From positions 1-36,224 of the forward strand of contig NZ_MARB01000033.1 in NCBI RefSeq assembly GCF_001715975.1: a stretch of DNA of 36,224 nucleotides, written 5' to 3'. The stretch is from Candidatus Thiodiazotropha endolucinida. Its GTDB lineage: Bacteria > Pseudomonadota > Gammaproteobacteria > Chromatiales > Chromatiaceae. The position numbers and the translations under genes are program-made. This document shows, in pieces, positions 8,801 to 16,930 of the stretch. Positions within the stretch are counted from its first letter, which is position 1. Each line of letters begins with the position of its first letter. Below the pieces are notes generated by a model, which was not told the origin of the DNA, did not search any database, and was given only the letters and a program-made list of their open reading frames with translations.

Positions 8801-10123
8801 ATAGGGCCGGGCACACCTGAACGCCCGGTAGAGGGCCTGTTCATCCCACTCCCTGGCGGAGACCTCGGCGACGATCTGCTGGGCCAGGACATCCAACGGA
8901 TATTCGGGTACCGGGATCCGATCGAGTTCTCCTCTGCGTATCGAATCCAGCATGGCCACCGATTCGACCAGGTCGTCCCGGCTGAGGGGAAACAGCCGCG
9001 CCTTGGGGGTACCGGTCAGCTGGTGTCCGGAGCGGCCCGCACGTTGCAAAAATGTGGCGATACTGCGCGGCGACCCCATCTGGCACACCAGTTCCACATC
9101 TCCGATATCGATGCCGAGCTCCAGGGAGGCGGTCGCCACCAGGGCGCGCAGGGAACCCTTCTTCAGGCGCTGCTCGGCGTCGAGCCGGTGCTCCTTGGCC
9201 AGGCTGCCGTGATGGGAGGTGACCGCCTCCTCGCCCAAGGTCTTGGCCAATGCCGCCGCGGCACGTTCGGCGAGCCGGCGAGTGTTGACGAAGATCAGGG
9301 TGGTCTTGTGCTGGCTGATCAGCTGCTCGAGCCGGCGGTAGATCTCATCCCAGGCCTCGTTGGCCATCACCGCCTCCAGCGGCGACCCGGTCAGCTCGAC
9401 GGCCAGGTCCCGTTCACGCACATGGCCGGTATCGACTATGGTACAGGCCCGCTGCAGCGGATCGTCGTGTTGCCCGGTGAGGTAGCGCGCCATCTCCTCG
9501 ATCGGTTTCTGTGTCGCCGAGATGCCGATGCGCACCGGCGGCCTGTCACACAACCGGGCAAGACGCTCCAGGCTCAAGGTCAGATGGGCACCCCGTTTGT
9601 TGCCCGCCAGGGCATGGATCTCGTCGACAATCACGCTGCGTACCGTCTTCAACATCTCCCGGCCGGAATCGGAGGTCAGAAGGATATAGAGGGATTCCGG
9701 CGTGGTCACCAGGATGTGCGGCGGGGTGCGCTTCATCATCGCCCGTTCCGACGAAGTGGTATCCCCGGTGCGCACCAGGGCGCGAATCGGCACATCGGGA
9801 TAGCCCCCTTCCAGCAGCGCATCCCGGATCCCGTTCAACGGTTGTTCCAGATTCTTGTGAATGTCGTTGGAGAGGGCCTTCAGCGGTGAGACATAGAGCA
9901 CATGGGTCTCGTCGGCCAGGGGAAACTGCAGCCCCGCCTGTACCAGCCGGTCGATCGCCGCAAGAAAGGCGGCCAGGGTCTTACCGGAGCCGGTGGGCGC
10001 CGAGATCAGGGTGTTCTGTGCCGCCTGTATCGCCGGCCAGGTCTGCGCCTGGACCTCGGTGGGCCGGCCGAACTGCCGCTCAAGCCATGCTGTGACTGCC
10101 GGGTGAAACTGGAACGATGACAT
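5822..10123 (-). CDS. lhr: Large ATP-dependent helicase Lhr
   Basis: The 1433-residue protein is an SF2 helicase of the Lhr (large helicase-related) family, 3'-5' translocases linked to DNA repair. Visible motifs are Walker A SAPTGSGKT (41-49), DEIH box (167-170), ISAT motif III (201-204) and QRAGRSGH motif VI (360-367). The roughly 900-residue C-terminal extension with winged-helix and Lhr-specific domains is present. Length is near that of the E. coli enzyme (about 1538 residues). The gene stands alone, convergent with intI and divergent from the SRPBCC gene. High G+C and long uninterrupted coding mark it as resident chromosome, so it defines the right border of the integron region. Confidence 0.95.
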   Translation of the reverse strand: MSSFQFHPAVTAWLERQFGRPTEVQAQTWPAIQAAQNTLISAPTGSGKTLAAFLAAIDRLVQAGLQFPLADETHVLYVSPLKALSNDIHKNLEQPLNGIRDALLEGGYPDVPIRALVRTGDTTSSERAMMKRTPPHILVTTPESLYILLTSDSGREMLKTVRSVIVDEIHALAGNKRGAHLTLSLERLARLCDRPPVRIGISATQKPIEEMARYLTGQHDDPLQRACTIVDTGHVRERDLAVELTGSPLEAVMANEAWDEIYRRLEQLISQHKTTLIFVNTRRLAERAAAALAKTLGEEAVTSHHGSLAKEHRLDAEQRLKKGSLRALVATASLELGIDIGDVELVCQMGSPRSIATFLQRAGRSGHQLTGTPKARLFPLSRDDLVESVAMLDSIRRGELDRIPVPEYPLDVLAQQIVAEVSAREWDEQALYRAFRCARPYNNLAEQDFLDVVKMLAEGFHTRRGRRGDYIHRDAVNGMLRPRRSARLTAITNGGAIPDQFDYDVILQPEGLFVGSLNEDFAFESMPGDIFQLGNFSYRMLKIEQGRVFVEDAHGQPPSIPFWFGEAPGRTDELSHAVSRLRETLDGVLDKGQQAALDYLQQTHRLDPAVAEQLVEYLTATKALFGVIPSQRHVVFERFFDETGDMHFVIHAPFGSRINKAWGLALRKCFCRRFNFELQAAANEDNLILSLGPTHSFPLEEPAGYLKSKSVEQVLVQALLAAPMFPTRWRWVTNISLAVPRTRGGKRVPAPFQRNDAEDLVVLVFPDQLACFENIQGDREVPDHPLVNQALCDCLHELMDIDGLKGVLDAIEQGRIRVSAKELPTPSPMALEILNARPYAFLDDTPAEERRALAVRQRRHMDPQTAADLGRLNPEAIRQVQAEAWPQPRNPDELHDGLMIAGFLEEDEIASTDLESWRRYLADLQQQQRATRLTNGQRVLWVSAERLQAMQKICPAHEQSPMISALPADEAETFESAVLEILRSCLECLGPVTVEQLARPLNLPTETVVLALSSLEQEGYVIQGRFNPDCAEVEWCERGLLARIHRYTLKQLRREIEPVSPADFMRFLFSWQGLDDPAQGVAALERVMLQLEGISVPAGSWEDEILPARLQPYFSSELDELCGSGKLAWLRLHPTEPKQNKRKNPAIKTTPLAFVFRPHLSVWYRTDSAVPEGLSITAVKVLEVLQQWGASFFDDLQQQTGLLKTQLEIALGELVAWGLVNSDQFQGLRAMITPEKRRKRSRRRTTMQTPLASGGRWSLIRAPIAHEDETQRIEQIAHTLLTRYGVVFRKLLERESDLPPWRDLLYCLRRLEARGEIRGGRFVEGFAGEHFALTEAVSLMREVRKSKDADELISIGSADPLNLTGIVTPGKRITAQAGHRILYKDGKPVATNQGGEITIDDAIPESEHWHIRNLLTRKQHPANYHKPQQGPLF

Positions 10124-10222
10124 TACCCCATGATAGCCCTATTTTCTTGCGGGGGGCGTAATCCTATACTCGATATACTGTTTTCGGCAGACAATAAAAC
10201 CAACGGTGGAGGGAGCCTTGCC

Positions 10223-11224
10223 ATGACAACCGTAATCATTGTAATCGCCGTTCTGATCGCCGTCCCACTCATCTACCTGGCCACCCTGGACGGCAATTTC
10301 GCGGTCAGGCGCTCGCTGGAGATCGCGGTCGATCAAAAGACCGTGTTCGACAAGATCCGCGATTTCCGGAGCTGGTCAGACTGGAGCCCCTGGCTGATGC
10401 ACGAGCCCGACACCACCCTGGACTTCTCCGATACGCCGGACCGTGAGGGGGGCTGGTACAGCTGGGACGGCAGTATCGTCGGCGCCGGCAAACTGACCCA
10501 TGAAAAATTTAACGGCGAAGAGAAGATCGAACAACGTATCGAATTCTTGCGTCCATTCAAGTCCGTGAGCCGCGTCTGGTGGGAGTTCGAACCCAAGGGT
10601 GAAGACAAAACAATGGTCCACTGGAACATGGCGGGCAGCATGCCGTTTCTGTTCCGCTTCATGGCGAAGAAGATGCCTGCTTATATCAGTAAGGACTACG
10701 ACACCGGCCTCTACATGCTGCGCGGTGAGCTGGAAGCGGACGCGGAAGTCCCGCGCATGTCGTTTGACGGCCCGGTGGAGCTGCCGGAGCAGACCGCCCT
10801 GACCCTCCATTTCGAGGGTCATCTGGAGGCGATGAAAAAGGCCATGACGGAAGGCTTTCCACGACTTGGCCACTATGTCGATGAACAGGGACTGACCGCC
10901 ACGGGTTGCCCATTCACCATCTACCACAAGGTCGATCTTAAAACGATGCACTTCGACTGCGACATGGCGATACCGGTAGCACCGGAGACCACATCGACAG
11001 AGCTTGAGGTGAAGCGCTTCAGCGGCGGACGCTACTACAAGACCACCCTGAGAGGCAGCTATGAATTTCTCGAACTCGCCTGGTACCAGGCCTACGCCCA
11101 TCTGCAGATGAGTAAGATAAAACCCCTGCACAAGCAGGCATCGCGGGAGATGTATGAGAACGATCCCGACACGGTCAGCCATAGCAACGAGATTGTCACT
11201 TCGATCTACATACCGATCAAATAG
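10223..11224 (+). CDS. Membrane-anchored SRPBCC protein with C-terminal GyrI-like domain
   Basis: I choose the ATG at 10223 because a strong GGAGGGAG site sits seven bases upstream, and because the 31 extra codons from 10130 look non-coding. The resulting 333 residues begin with one hydrophobic helix (about 3-22). A START/SRPBCC (polyketide cyclase-like) domain follows (about 30-170) and then a GyrI-like effector-binding domain (about 185-333). Such proteins bind small hydrophobic ligands; no substrate can be named. It is divergent from lhr and ends in a clear terminator, so it is probably a single-gene transcript. Confidence 0.82.
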   Translation: MTTVIIVIAVLIAVPLIYLATLDGNFAVRRSLEIAVDQKTVFDKIRDFRSWSDWSPWLMHEPDTTLDFSDTPDREGGWYSWDGSIVGAGKLTHEKFNGEEKIEQRIEFLRPFKSVSRVWWEFEPKGEDKTMVHWNMAGSMPFLFRFMAKKMPAYISKDYDTGLYMLRGELEADAEVPRMSFDGPVELPEQTALTLHFEGHLEAMKKAMTEGFPRLGHYVDEQGLTATGCPFTIYHKVDLKTMHFDCDMAIPVAPETTSTELEVKRFSGGRYYKTTLRGSYEFLELAWYQAYAHLQMSKIKPLHKQASREMYENDPDTVSHSNEIVTSIYIPIK

Positions 11225-11322
11225 CCCAGATCGCCAATCGAAATCAGGATCAACTCAATGGTAGCCATACCCTATTGAAATGTGGATGAGATATTGCTGG
11301 GCCTCAGCCTATGACAACCGCC

Positions 11323-11350
11323 AGCCCGGCTTGTAGGCCGGGCTTGTTTT
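11323..11350 (+). terminator. Rho-independent terminator after the SRPBCC gene
   Basis: AGCCCGGC (11323-11330) pairs perfectly with GCCGGGCT (11337-11344) across a six-base loop and is followed by TGTTTT. Confidence 0.8.
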
Positions 11351-11364
11351 CAACCTGCATTACT

Positions 11365-11397
11365 TAGGGCCTGTTAACACTCATCAAATTGGCCCTA
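11365..11397 (+). repeat. Dispersed repeat, TAGGGCCTGTTAACA copy 1
   Basis: TAGGGCCTGTTAACACT begins this element, which closes with GGCCCTA, giving a 7-bp perfect inverted repeat (TAGGGCC/GGCCCTA) around a 19-base loop. Two more copies of the core occur at 28951-28965 and 35978-35994. It lies 24 bp beyond the 3' end of the VWA gene, so it could act as a transcript-end hairpin. Confidence 0.7.
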
Positions 11398-11420
11398 GCA
11401 CCAGACGCATCAACCACGGA

Positions 11421-12635
11421 TCAATACGCCGGCGCTTCCGCCTCATAGCGAATACCGCTGCGCTCGGCCTGTTCGCGAATGGCGCTGTAGAGTTTGTGGT
11501 CCAGGGAACCCTTGGCGCCACCGGACTTTTTCACCTCCTGTTTAAGATACTCCTTACGCTGTGCCGATAACTCATTGATCTCCTCCTGCAGTACCTTACG
11601 CTGTTTAGCCTTTTCAGTGATCATGGCACGTTGCTCCTGCGGCGCCATGGCGCGTATGGAGGAAGGCAGATGGTCCTTCTTGATGGCATCGAGCTCAACC
11701 CGACCGCTGGCCACATCGTCCACCAATTCACTGTCACCCAACAGATTGGATTTTCCACTCTTGGATGCATTGAAGGTGGCACGGCGCGCACGGGATGCGA
11801 CCGAGGCGGATTCATGCAACTTGTCAGCCGCCTGCAGTTTCTGGCGCTTCTTCTCCAACACCTCATCCGATCCATAGTAGAGACGGGTTTCATCCAACTT
11901 CTTCGAGAGTGTGGCCAGTTTCTCATCGAACGGCGTGCTGATTGCCACCGCGTTTCCGTCTTGAGAGACCTGGGCGTACTGCCCAAGACCGCCCTGGGCA
12001 ATCTTGCTCCAGACCAGACGTGTCGGGGCGCTGTTGCCGGCCTGGATTGTATTGACCACGATACCTTTGGCGTTGGCCACCTTAAGGGTTTGCGGATACT
12101 TCACATCATCCTGATAGTCCATGTGGGGCGGCGCATCCCCCACCAGGAAGACGACCCGATAGGCATCCTTACCCTGGCTCCAGGAGATCTTGCTGACCGC
12201 ATCATGCAGCGCCTGGTTGACGCTTTCCGGGCCGTCACCACCGCCTTCGGCGCGAAAATCCATCAGTGTCGCGTAGACCGAGTCGAGATCTTCCGAGAGA
12301 TCCACGACTTGCGTGACATAGTTGTCCCCCCGGTCTCGATAGGCCACCAGTCCCATCTTGATTTCCGGCGCGGGTTGCGCCTGGGCCATGGTGGAGGCGA
12401 TAGACCAGATCTTCTCCTTGGATGCCTGAATCAAGCCGCCCATGCTTCCGGTGGTATCCAGCGCAAACACCACTTCGATTTTGGGTCGTTCCTGGCTATT
12501 GGTGAACACCGCCGGCACCCGGACAGGATCAGGTGGTGGCATGTTAACCGCACCAACCTCCTTGAGGGCGGGATAGAACGCGATACCACCCGCGGTAAAA
12601 GTGAACAGTGCTGCTGCAATGATTTTCGATTTCAT
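11421..12635 (-). CDS. Secreted von Willebrand factor A domain protein
   Basis: About 404 residues from the ATG at 12635, which has GGAGACG just upstream; an ATG four codons earlier lacks a ribosome site. The N-terminus MKSKIIAAALFTFTAGGIAF is a signal peptide or membrane anchor. A VWA domain follows (about 50-250) with a variant metal-ion site, DTTGSMGG, instead of the usual DxSxS. The C-terminal third is charged and probably helical. VWA proteins of this type mediate protein contacts in the periplasm or at the membrane. It is the last gene of a three-gene run after the PspA-like and membrane-protein genes, suggesting a role in the same envelope function. Confidence 0.85.
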   Translation of the reverse strand: MKSKIIAAALFTFTAGGIAFYPALKEVGAVNMPPPDPVRVPAVFTNSQERPKIEVVFALDTTGSMGGLIQASKEKIWSIASTMAQAQPAPEIKMGLVAYRDRGDNYVTQVVDLSEDLDSVYATLMDFRAEGGGDGPESVNQALHDAVSKISWSQGKDAYRVVFLVGDAPPHMDYQDDVKYPQTLKVANAKGIVVNTIQAGNSAPTRLVWSKIAQGGLGQYAQVSQDGNAVAISTPFDEKLATLSKKLDETRLYYGSDEVLEKKRQKLQAADKLHESASVASRARRATFNASKSGKSNLLGDSELVDDVASGRVELDAIKKDHLPSSIRAMAPQEQRAMITEKAKQRKVLQEEINELSAQRKEYLKQEVKKSGGAKGSLDHKLYSAIREQAERSGIRYEAEAPAY

Positions 12636-12652
12636 GATCGTCTCCATGTTGA

Positions 12653-13222
12653 CTAACGAGAAGTTGATATCTTGGCGAGCGCGGCTTCAGCCGTGCGATG
12701 GGCAAGCTGAAAACCATCGTCCGTACTATCAACGGTGGTCGCCTGTTTGCTCGCTCGCTTCCAGGTATTGGGGATGAATACGAACAGTGCCTGGACGAGA
12801 AAAAAGCTCCACACACCGAGAAACAGATTGCCGGTTTGCAACAACGCCCATACCGAAGCCACCAAACCGAACAACACCAGGGCCAAGTCAGCCAATGCCG
12901 AGATGAGACTCGAGTAGAAATAGAGCGAGCGGATCAACCAGACAAGCCCAAGATGAGCCATGAGATATAGCGGCAGCCCCAGTCCCATCAGCCAGATAAC
13001 AACCGCTGCCGCCAACCAGACACTTACACTGGTAAGGCGTCCGACCTTTTCGCCGCTTCGACGCAACAGATAGATCACATAGATCAATCCCATCGTTGCG
13101 ATAAGCAGGTGTAGTACAAAATCGGTGACGAAAACTGTTATCAGCGCGCTAAAGAGCACACCCCCACCGATAGTGGCAACCAGCGCAACGCCGACGCCTT
13201 CCAAAAAGCCGGGCCGTTTCAT
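12653..13222 (-). CDS. Integral membrane protein of unknown family in pspA-VWA operon
   Basis: 189 residues with five or six hydrophobic segments, for example GVGVALVATIGGGVLFSALI (about 9-28), followed by a short hydrophilic C-terminal tail. I do not recognise the family. Its start overlaps the stop of the PspA-like gene by 4 bp (ATGA), so the two are translationally coupled, and it ends 17 bp before the VWA gene. The likely place is the inner membrane, where it may serve as the partner or anchor of the PspA-like protein. Confidence 0.8.
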   Translation of the reverse strand: MKRPGFLEGVGVALVATIGGGVLFSALITVFVTDFVLHLLIATMGLIYVIYLLRRSGEKVGRLTSVSVWLAAAVVIWLMGLGLPLYLMAHLGLVWLIRSLYFYSSLISALADLALVLFGLVASVWALLQTGNLFLGVWSFFLVQALFVFIPNTWKRASKQATTVDSTDDGFQLAHRTAEAALAKISTSR

Positions 13223-13767
13223 GACTGCGTCCTCCTCTGTTTTTCACGCAGAAAGGCGAGTTCGATGTCGTCGTCGTTGACCGCGAACTGACGCATGAAA
13301 TCCGGCTCGTTCCAACTATTGCGCTCATCCTCATCGCTATCGGAGCCGGCAAGCAATTCCGCCTTCTGTCGCATGGACTCGAGGCGCGAGCGGTTTTCAT
13401 GAATACGTTTTTTAAGTGTCTCTCCCGCCTCCTGAAACTCCTGTTGCTTGCGGGCGAGATAGTTAAGATAGCGCTCCGACTCCAGCTTGCGTTTCAAAAG
13501 CGTCCGGGCCAATGCCTCGTTACCGGTATCGAAGCAGAGATCCAACTCTTCGGTCACCTGATCAAGCCTTGCCACAAGTTCGCTTTGTCGCAATGCGATT
13601 TGCTTCAACTCAAGCTCGATGACCTTGACCCGATGATCATCCTTGGTTAAGGCCTCTTCCATATCACGGACCGCCTGCTTGAGTAAGATTTCCGGCTCCT
13701 CCATGCGATCGAGAACCGCATTGACATCGGCTCGAAACAGTTGGGATACGCGTGTGATGAGTGCCAT
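13219..13767 (-). CDS. PspA/IM30 family protein
   Basis: 182 residues, almost entirely amphipathic helix and coiled coil, starting MALITRVSQLFRADVNAVLD. This matches the N-terminal membrane-binding helix and coiled-coil core of PspA/Vipp1 (ESCRT-III-like membrane maintenance proteins). It is shorter than E. coli PspA (222 residues) and ends in an acidic tail. The ribosome site AAGGAG lies six bases before the ATG. No pspF, pspB or pspC genes are nearby, so it is not the classical phage-shock operon. Instead it leads a pspA-membrane protein-VWA operon divergent from a two-component system that probably controls it. Confidence 0.88.
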   Translation of the reverse strand: MALITRVSQLFRADVNAVLDRMEEPEILLKQAVRDMEEALTKDDHRVKVIELELKQIALRQSELVARLDQVTEELDLCFDTGNEALARTLLKRKLESERYLNYLARKQQEFQEAGETLKKRIHENRSRLESMRQKAELLAGSDSDEDERNSWNEPDFMRQFAVNDDDIELAFLREKQRRTQS

Positions 13768-13778
13768 GACAGTCTCCT

Positions 13779-13800
13779 TGTGTTTGAATGTCTAAACACA
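13779..13800. promoter_or_regulatory. Palindrome TGTGTTT/AAACACA before pspA-like gene
   Basis: TGTGTTT (13779-13785) and AAACACA (13794-13800) are perfect inverted arms around eight bases. The palindrome ends 12 bp from the PspA-like start codon and directly abuts its AAGGAG site. It could be an operator or a leader-RNA hairpin affecting translation. Confidence 0.45.
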
Positions 13801-13858
13801 GTCTAAGAGCGCGACGCCTTGGCGAGTAGACAGATTTCCGTAAAACAGTGGTAGGCAG

Positions 13859-13877
13859 ATTTACATAGAATTTACAT
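13859..13877. promoter_or_regulatory. Direct repeat ATTTACAT x2, candidate OmpR-type regulator site
   Basis: ATTTACAT occurs at 13859-13866 and 13870-13877, an 11-bp period. Tandem 11-bp-spaced half-sites are the usual target of PhoB/OmpR-type response regulators, and one such regulator is encoded 195 bp away. A third imperfect box (ATTTCCGT) lies about 25 bp before. Confidence 0.45.
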
Positions 13878-13957
13878 TTCTCATGCGATAACTTGGTAGC
13901 CTATTAATAGAGATATCTCTTTACTCCGTATCTGGTTGGGCAGTGAAAATTCAAAAT

Positions 13958-13981
13958 GCATTTATTTGCGTTGATTTGCGG
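13958..13981 (+). repeat. Dispersed repeat, GCATTTATTTGCGTT family copy A
   Basis: A 24-base segment starting GCATTTATTTGCGTT and ending ATTTGCGG. It matches 22 of 24 positions of 34660-34683; a shorter inverted copy is at 24142-24160. A related TTCGCGAACATTTGCGG stretch follows directly. Confidence 0.65.
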
Positions 13982-14071
13982 CCCAACAATCATTCGCGAA
14001 CATTTGCGGTTTGTTTTTTTAAGAAAGCCATGAAATGAATAAGAGATAAAACAGTGTAAATTTGGAGCAGC

Positions 14072-14773
14072 ATGAATCAAAAACCACACATCCTGATTGT
14101 CGAAGACGAAGAAGCTATTCGGGTAGGACTGATCGACGTATTCGTCTTCCACGGTTTCACCGTGGATAGTGCAGCCGAAGGTCCGGCAGGGCTGCAAAAA
14201 GCCCTCACCAGTACTTTCGACATGATCCTGCTCGACGTGATGCTGCCCGGGATGAACGGCTTCGATATCTGCAACCGCATACGCGAACAGGATAAGGATC
14301 AACCGATCATCATGTTGACCGCCAAGACCAGCGACGAAGACATTGTCCAAGGACTGACCCTGGGCGCGGACGACTATGTGGCGAAACCCTTCTCGGTCGC
14401 GCAATTGGTGCTGCGTGTACAGGCTGTATTGCGACGCTCCCGCTACAGCGATGCCAGCCTGGACTATATTCGGCTGGGCGATGCGGTGGAGATCGATATT
14501 CGCAACCTGTCAGGTAAACGCAGTGATGAGCCGCTCTCCTTCACCAAACGGGAGATGGAGATAATCGAATACCTGCACAGCCACCGGGAGCGTCCCGTAT
14601 CGCGTGAAGAGTTGCTCAACAAAGTGTGGGGTTATGCGAAAAATGCCGATATCGAAACCCGCACGGTGGATATACATATCGCCAAATTACGCAGAAAGAT
14701 CGAAATCAATTCAGCGGAACCCCGTTTTTTGACCACGGTACGGGGCGCCGGCTACCGCCTGTTGCTTGATTGA
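14072..14773 (+). CDS. OmpR/PhoB-family response regulator
   Basis: 233 residues. The receiver domain (about 5-120) has the acidic pair E11/D12, phospho-acceptor D55 (ILLDVMLPG), T83 and K105 (AKPF). A winged-helix DNA-binding domain follows (about 135-232), with ETRTVDIHIAKLRRKI as the recognition region. GGAG precedes the ATG. The kinase gene begins immediately after its stop codon, making a two-gene operon. The divergent pspA-like operon and the TTTACAT direct repeats between them are the natural target. Confidence 0.95.
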   Translation: MNQKPHILIVEDEEAIRVGLIDVFVFHGFTVDSAAEGPAGLQKALTSTFDMILLDVMLPGMNGFDICNRIREQDKDQPIIMLTAKTSDEDIVQGLTLGADDYVAKPFSVAQLVLRVQAVLRRSRYSDASLDYIRLGDAVEIDIRNLSGKRSDEPLSFTKREMEIIEYLHSHRERPVSREELLNKVWGYAKNADIETRTVDIHIAKLRRKIEINSAEPRFLTTVRGAGYRLLLD

Positions 14774-14774
14774 A

Positions 14775-16901
14775 ATGGCTCGCTCCGCCCTCAACAGCCT
14801 CAGCAAAAACCAACTACGCCGTTGGCTCATGGTGTTTTTCTTCGTCCTGGCCGTTCCCAGTGGTCTACTTGTCTATCAAGCCTACGACCAACTGAAGTGG
14901 GAGGCCTTTCATCGTCACCGGATGCTGGCCGAAGAGCTGGCAACGCGTATCGACAAGGGTTACGCCCAGCTCATCGAAACGGAGGAGCGTCGCGCTTTTG
15001 TCGATTACAACTTTCTCGTCGTTGCGGGCGATCCCAACAGCAACTTCATTCAGCGTTCAGCGTTGTCGAGTTTTCCTGTACGCTCACCAATACCTGGACT
15101 GATCGGTTACTTTCAGGTGGACAGCGAGGGCGTTTTCAAAACGCCGCTGCTCCCCGATTCGACACTCACCGCCAGCGAATACGGTATTCAGGCCGATGAG
15201 CTCGCGCAACGGCAGGAACTTGCCAATCGCCTGCGCGCTATCCTCGATGAAAACCGACTGGTTCGCACCGAGCAACACGAGGACAGGGAGGACGAACTCA
15301 CTGAAGCGATGATCACCCCTGAAGAGGTCCCACTCAGCGATAGAACGGGATCCCTCTACTCTTCCAGTACGGAGTCGCGACGCAATCGGGATCGTAAGAT
15401 AACTGAGGAGGGTGAAAAGGCGTCACGGGGTTACGGCAACAAGCATGAGATTGCTGCGGGGCAGGCTGTCTTTGATCGCCTGTCGGAGCAAAAAGCAGAT
15501 CGCCCATCAAAGGCGCTTACCGGTTCCAACATACTTGGCCGCGTGGAAGACCTGCAACTGGACAGCAGCTTTGAAGCCGCGCAGGCACCTATGCGACAGC
15601 AACGGATGACGCCCAAGGCGAAAGCAGGAGTGGCAAAACGCACCCCGCGTAAAGAACAAAGTGCATTGCCCGAACCGGAGTCTCCAGTCACACCACCGGC
15701 AACCATGGCTGCACCGCAGGCGTCGAAGCCGGCGCCGCTGCGGATCCGCACCTTCGAAAGCGAGATCGATCCCTTTGAAATGAGCCTTCTCAACAGCGGC
15801 CACATCGTGCTTTACAGAAAGGTGTGGCGTGACAACCGGCGCTATATTCAAGGCATGCTTGTGGAGCAAAGCGCTTTTCTCAGTGGCGTCATGGAAACCA
15901 GCTTTCGCGATACATCCCTCGCACAGATGAGCGAACTGATCACCGCTTACCAGGGAAATCTCCTGACTGCATTCTCCGCAACCATGGGAGAACGTTATCA
16001 TTCCGGTACCGAGGAACTTCACGGCGCACTCCTCTACCAAACCCGGCTCACCGCACCCTTCAATGATCTGGAAATGATATTCACTATTCAACACCTTCCC
16101 GCGGGTCCGGGCGGTGCAGTCGTAATATGGATCGCGGTGATTCTCTTTTTGCTTCTCGGCGCCGGCTTCTATGCCATATACCGCTTGGGCGTAGGACAGA
16201 TAAACCTGATCAGTCAACAGCAGGACTTTGTATCCGCCGTCAGCCACGAACTGAAGACGCCACTTACCTCGATACGCATGTATGGCGAAATGCTTCGCGA
16301 GGGCTGGGTGGTTGAAGATAAAAAACGTGACTACTACGACTACATACACGATGAGAGTGAGCGACTGACACGCCTGATCAATAACGTGCTGCAACTCGCA
16401 CGCATGACCCGAAACGGTCTGCAGGTTCAGCTAAAGCCTGTCTCAGCAGGTGAGTTGATGGACCTGATAGGGTCGAAGATTGAGTCGCAGACAGCTCGCA
16501 CCGGATTCGACCTCAAGTTGAATGCTTCCCCAGACTGCGCATCTCGAACACTGCAAGTCGACCCGGACTACTTTACGCAGATCATCATCAACCTGGTGGA
16601 CAATGCCATTAAATTCTCCGCCAAGGCAGAGAAAAAGGCAATAGATATTGAGTGTCTTGCACAGCAGGACAGCAGAGTGGTATTCAAGGTACGAGACTAC
16701 GGGCCAGGGATCGCGAAAGATCAGATGAAAAAGATCTTCAAACTTTTCTACAGATCCGAAAACGAACTCACCCGTGAGACAGTCGGAACAGGAATCGGTT
16801 TGTCATTGGTGAGTCAGTTAACCACGGCGATGGAAGGGAGTGTGGATGTAGTGAACATGGAGCCAGGGGTGGAGTTTCGCGTGAGCTTTTTGTCTGAGTG
16901 A
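14775..16901 (+). CDS. Sensor histidine kinase with large extracytoplasmic domain
   Basis: 708 residues from the ATG at 14775, which lies just past the regulator's TGA; a TTG at 14766 is possible but less likely. Two membrane helices (about 18-36 and 448-469) enclose about 410 periplasmic residues. The middle of these (about 165-325) is rich in charged residues, Pro and Ala and looks disordered. The cytoplasmic part has HisKA with H491 (SHELKTPLTS), N-box N610 (NLVDNAIKFS), DYGPG (641-645) and GTGIGLSLV (672-680). I see no HAMP domain between the second helix and HisKA. The unusually long sensor region resembles nothing I can name. Partner of the adjacent OmpR-type regulator. Confidence 0.93.
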   Translation: MARSALNSLSKNQLRRWLMVFFFVLAVPSGLLVYQAYDQLKWEAFHRHRMLAEELATRIDKGYAQLIETEERRAFVDYNFLVVAGDPNSNFIQRSALSSFPVRSPIPGLIGYFQVDSEGVFKTPLLPDSTLTASEYGIQADELAQRQELANRLRAILDENRLVRTEQHEDREDELTEAMITPEEVPLSDRTGSLYSSSTESRRNRDRKITEEGEKASRGYGNKHEIAAGQAVFDRLSEQKADRPSKALTGSNILGRVEDLQLDSSFEAAQAPMRQQRMTPKAKAGVAKRTPRKEQSALPEPESPVTPPATMAAPQASKPAPLRIRTFESEIDPFEMSLLNSGHIVLYRKVWRDNRRYIQGMLVEQSAFLSGVMETSFRDTSLAQMSELITAYQGNLLTAFSATMGERYHSGTEELHGALLYQTRLTAPFNDLEMIFTIQHLPAGPGGAVVIWIAVILFLLLGAGFYAIYRLGVGQINLISQQQDFVSAVSHELKTPLTSIRMYGEMLREGWVVEDKKRDYYDYIHDESERLTRLINNVLQLARMTRNGLQVQLKPVSAGELMDLIGSKIESQTARTGFDLKLNASPDCASRTLQVDPDYFTQIIINLVDNAIKFSAKAEKKAIDIECLAQQDSRVVFKVRDYGPGIAKDQMKKIFKLFYRSENELTRETVGTGIGLSLVSQLTTAMEGSVDVVNMEPGVEFRVSFLSE

Positions 16902-16930
16902 ACTTGCTCTTGCCAAGCCCCGAAGTAAGT

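Larger units (their letters stand above)
13768..14071. other. Divergent control region between pspA-like operon and two-component system
   Basis: About 300 bp without a gene. It holds a 7-bp-arm palindrome next to the pspA-like start, a pair of 11-bp-spaced TTTACAT boxes, and a copy of a dispersed repeat near the regulator side (each listed separately). Both operons' promoters must lie here; I could not assign -35 and -10 boxes with confidence. Confidence 0.7.

Noticed and set aside
5987-10120. Many long open frames antisense or out of frame within lhr, including one of 475 codons
   Set aside because: High G+C produces long shadow frames; none has a ribosome site or recognisable domain, while the Lhr frame has full motifs.
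13219-13767. Classical sigma-54 phage-shock operon
   Set aside because: No pspF, pspB or pspC nearby, and no TGGCAC-N5-TTGC promoter seen upstream.
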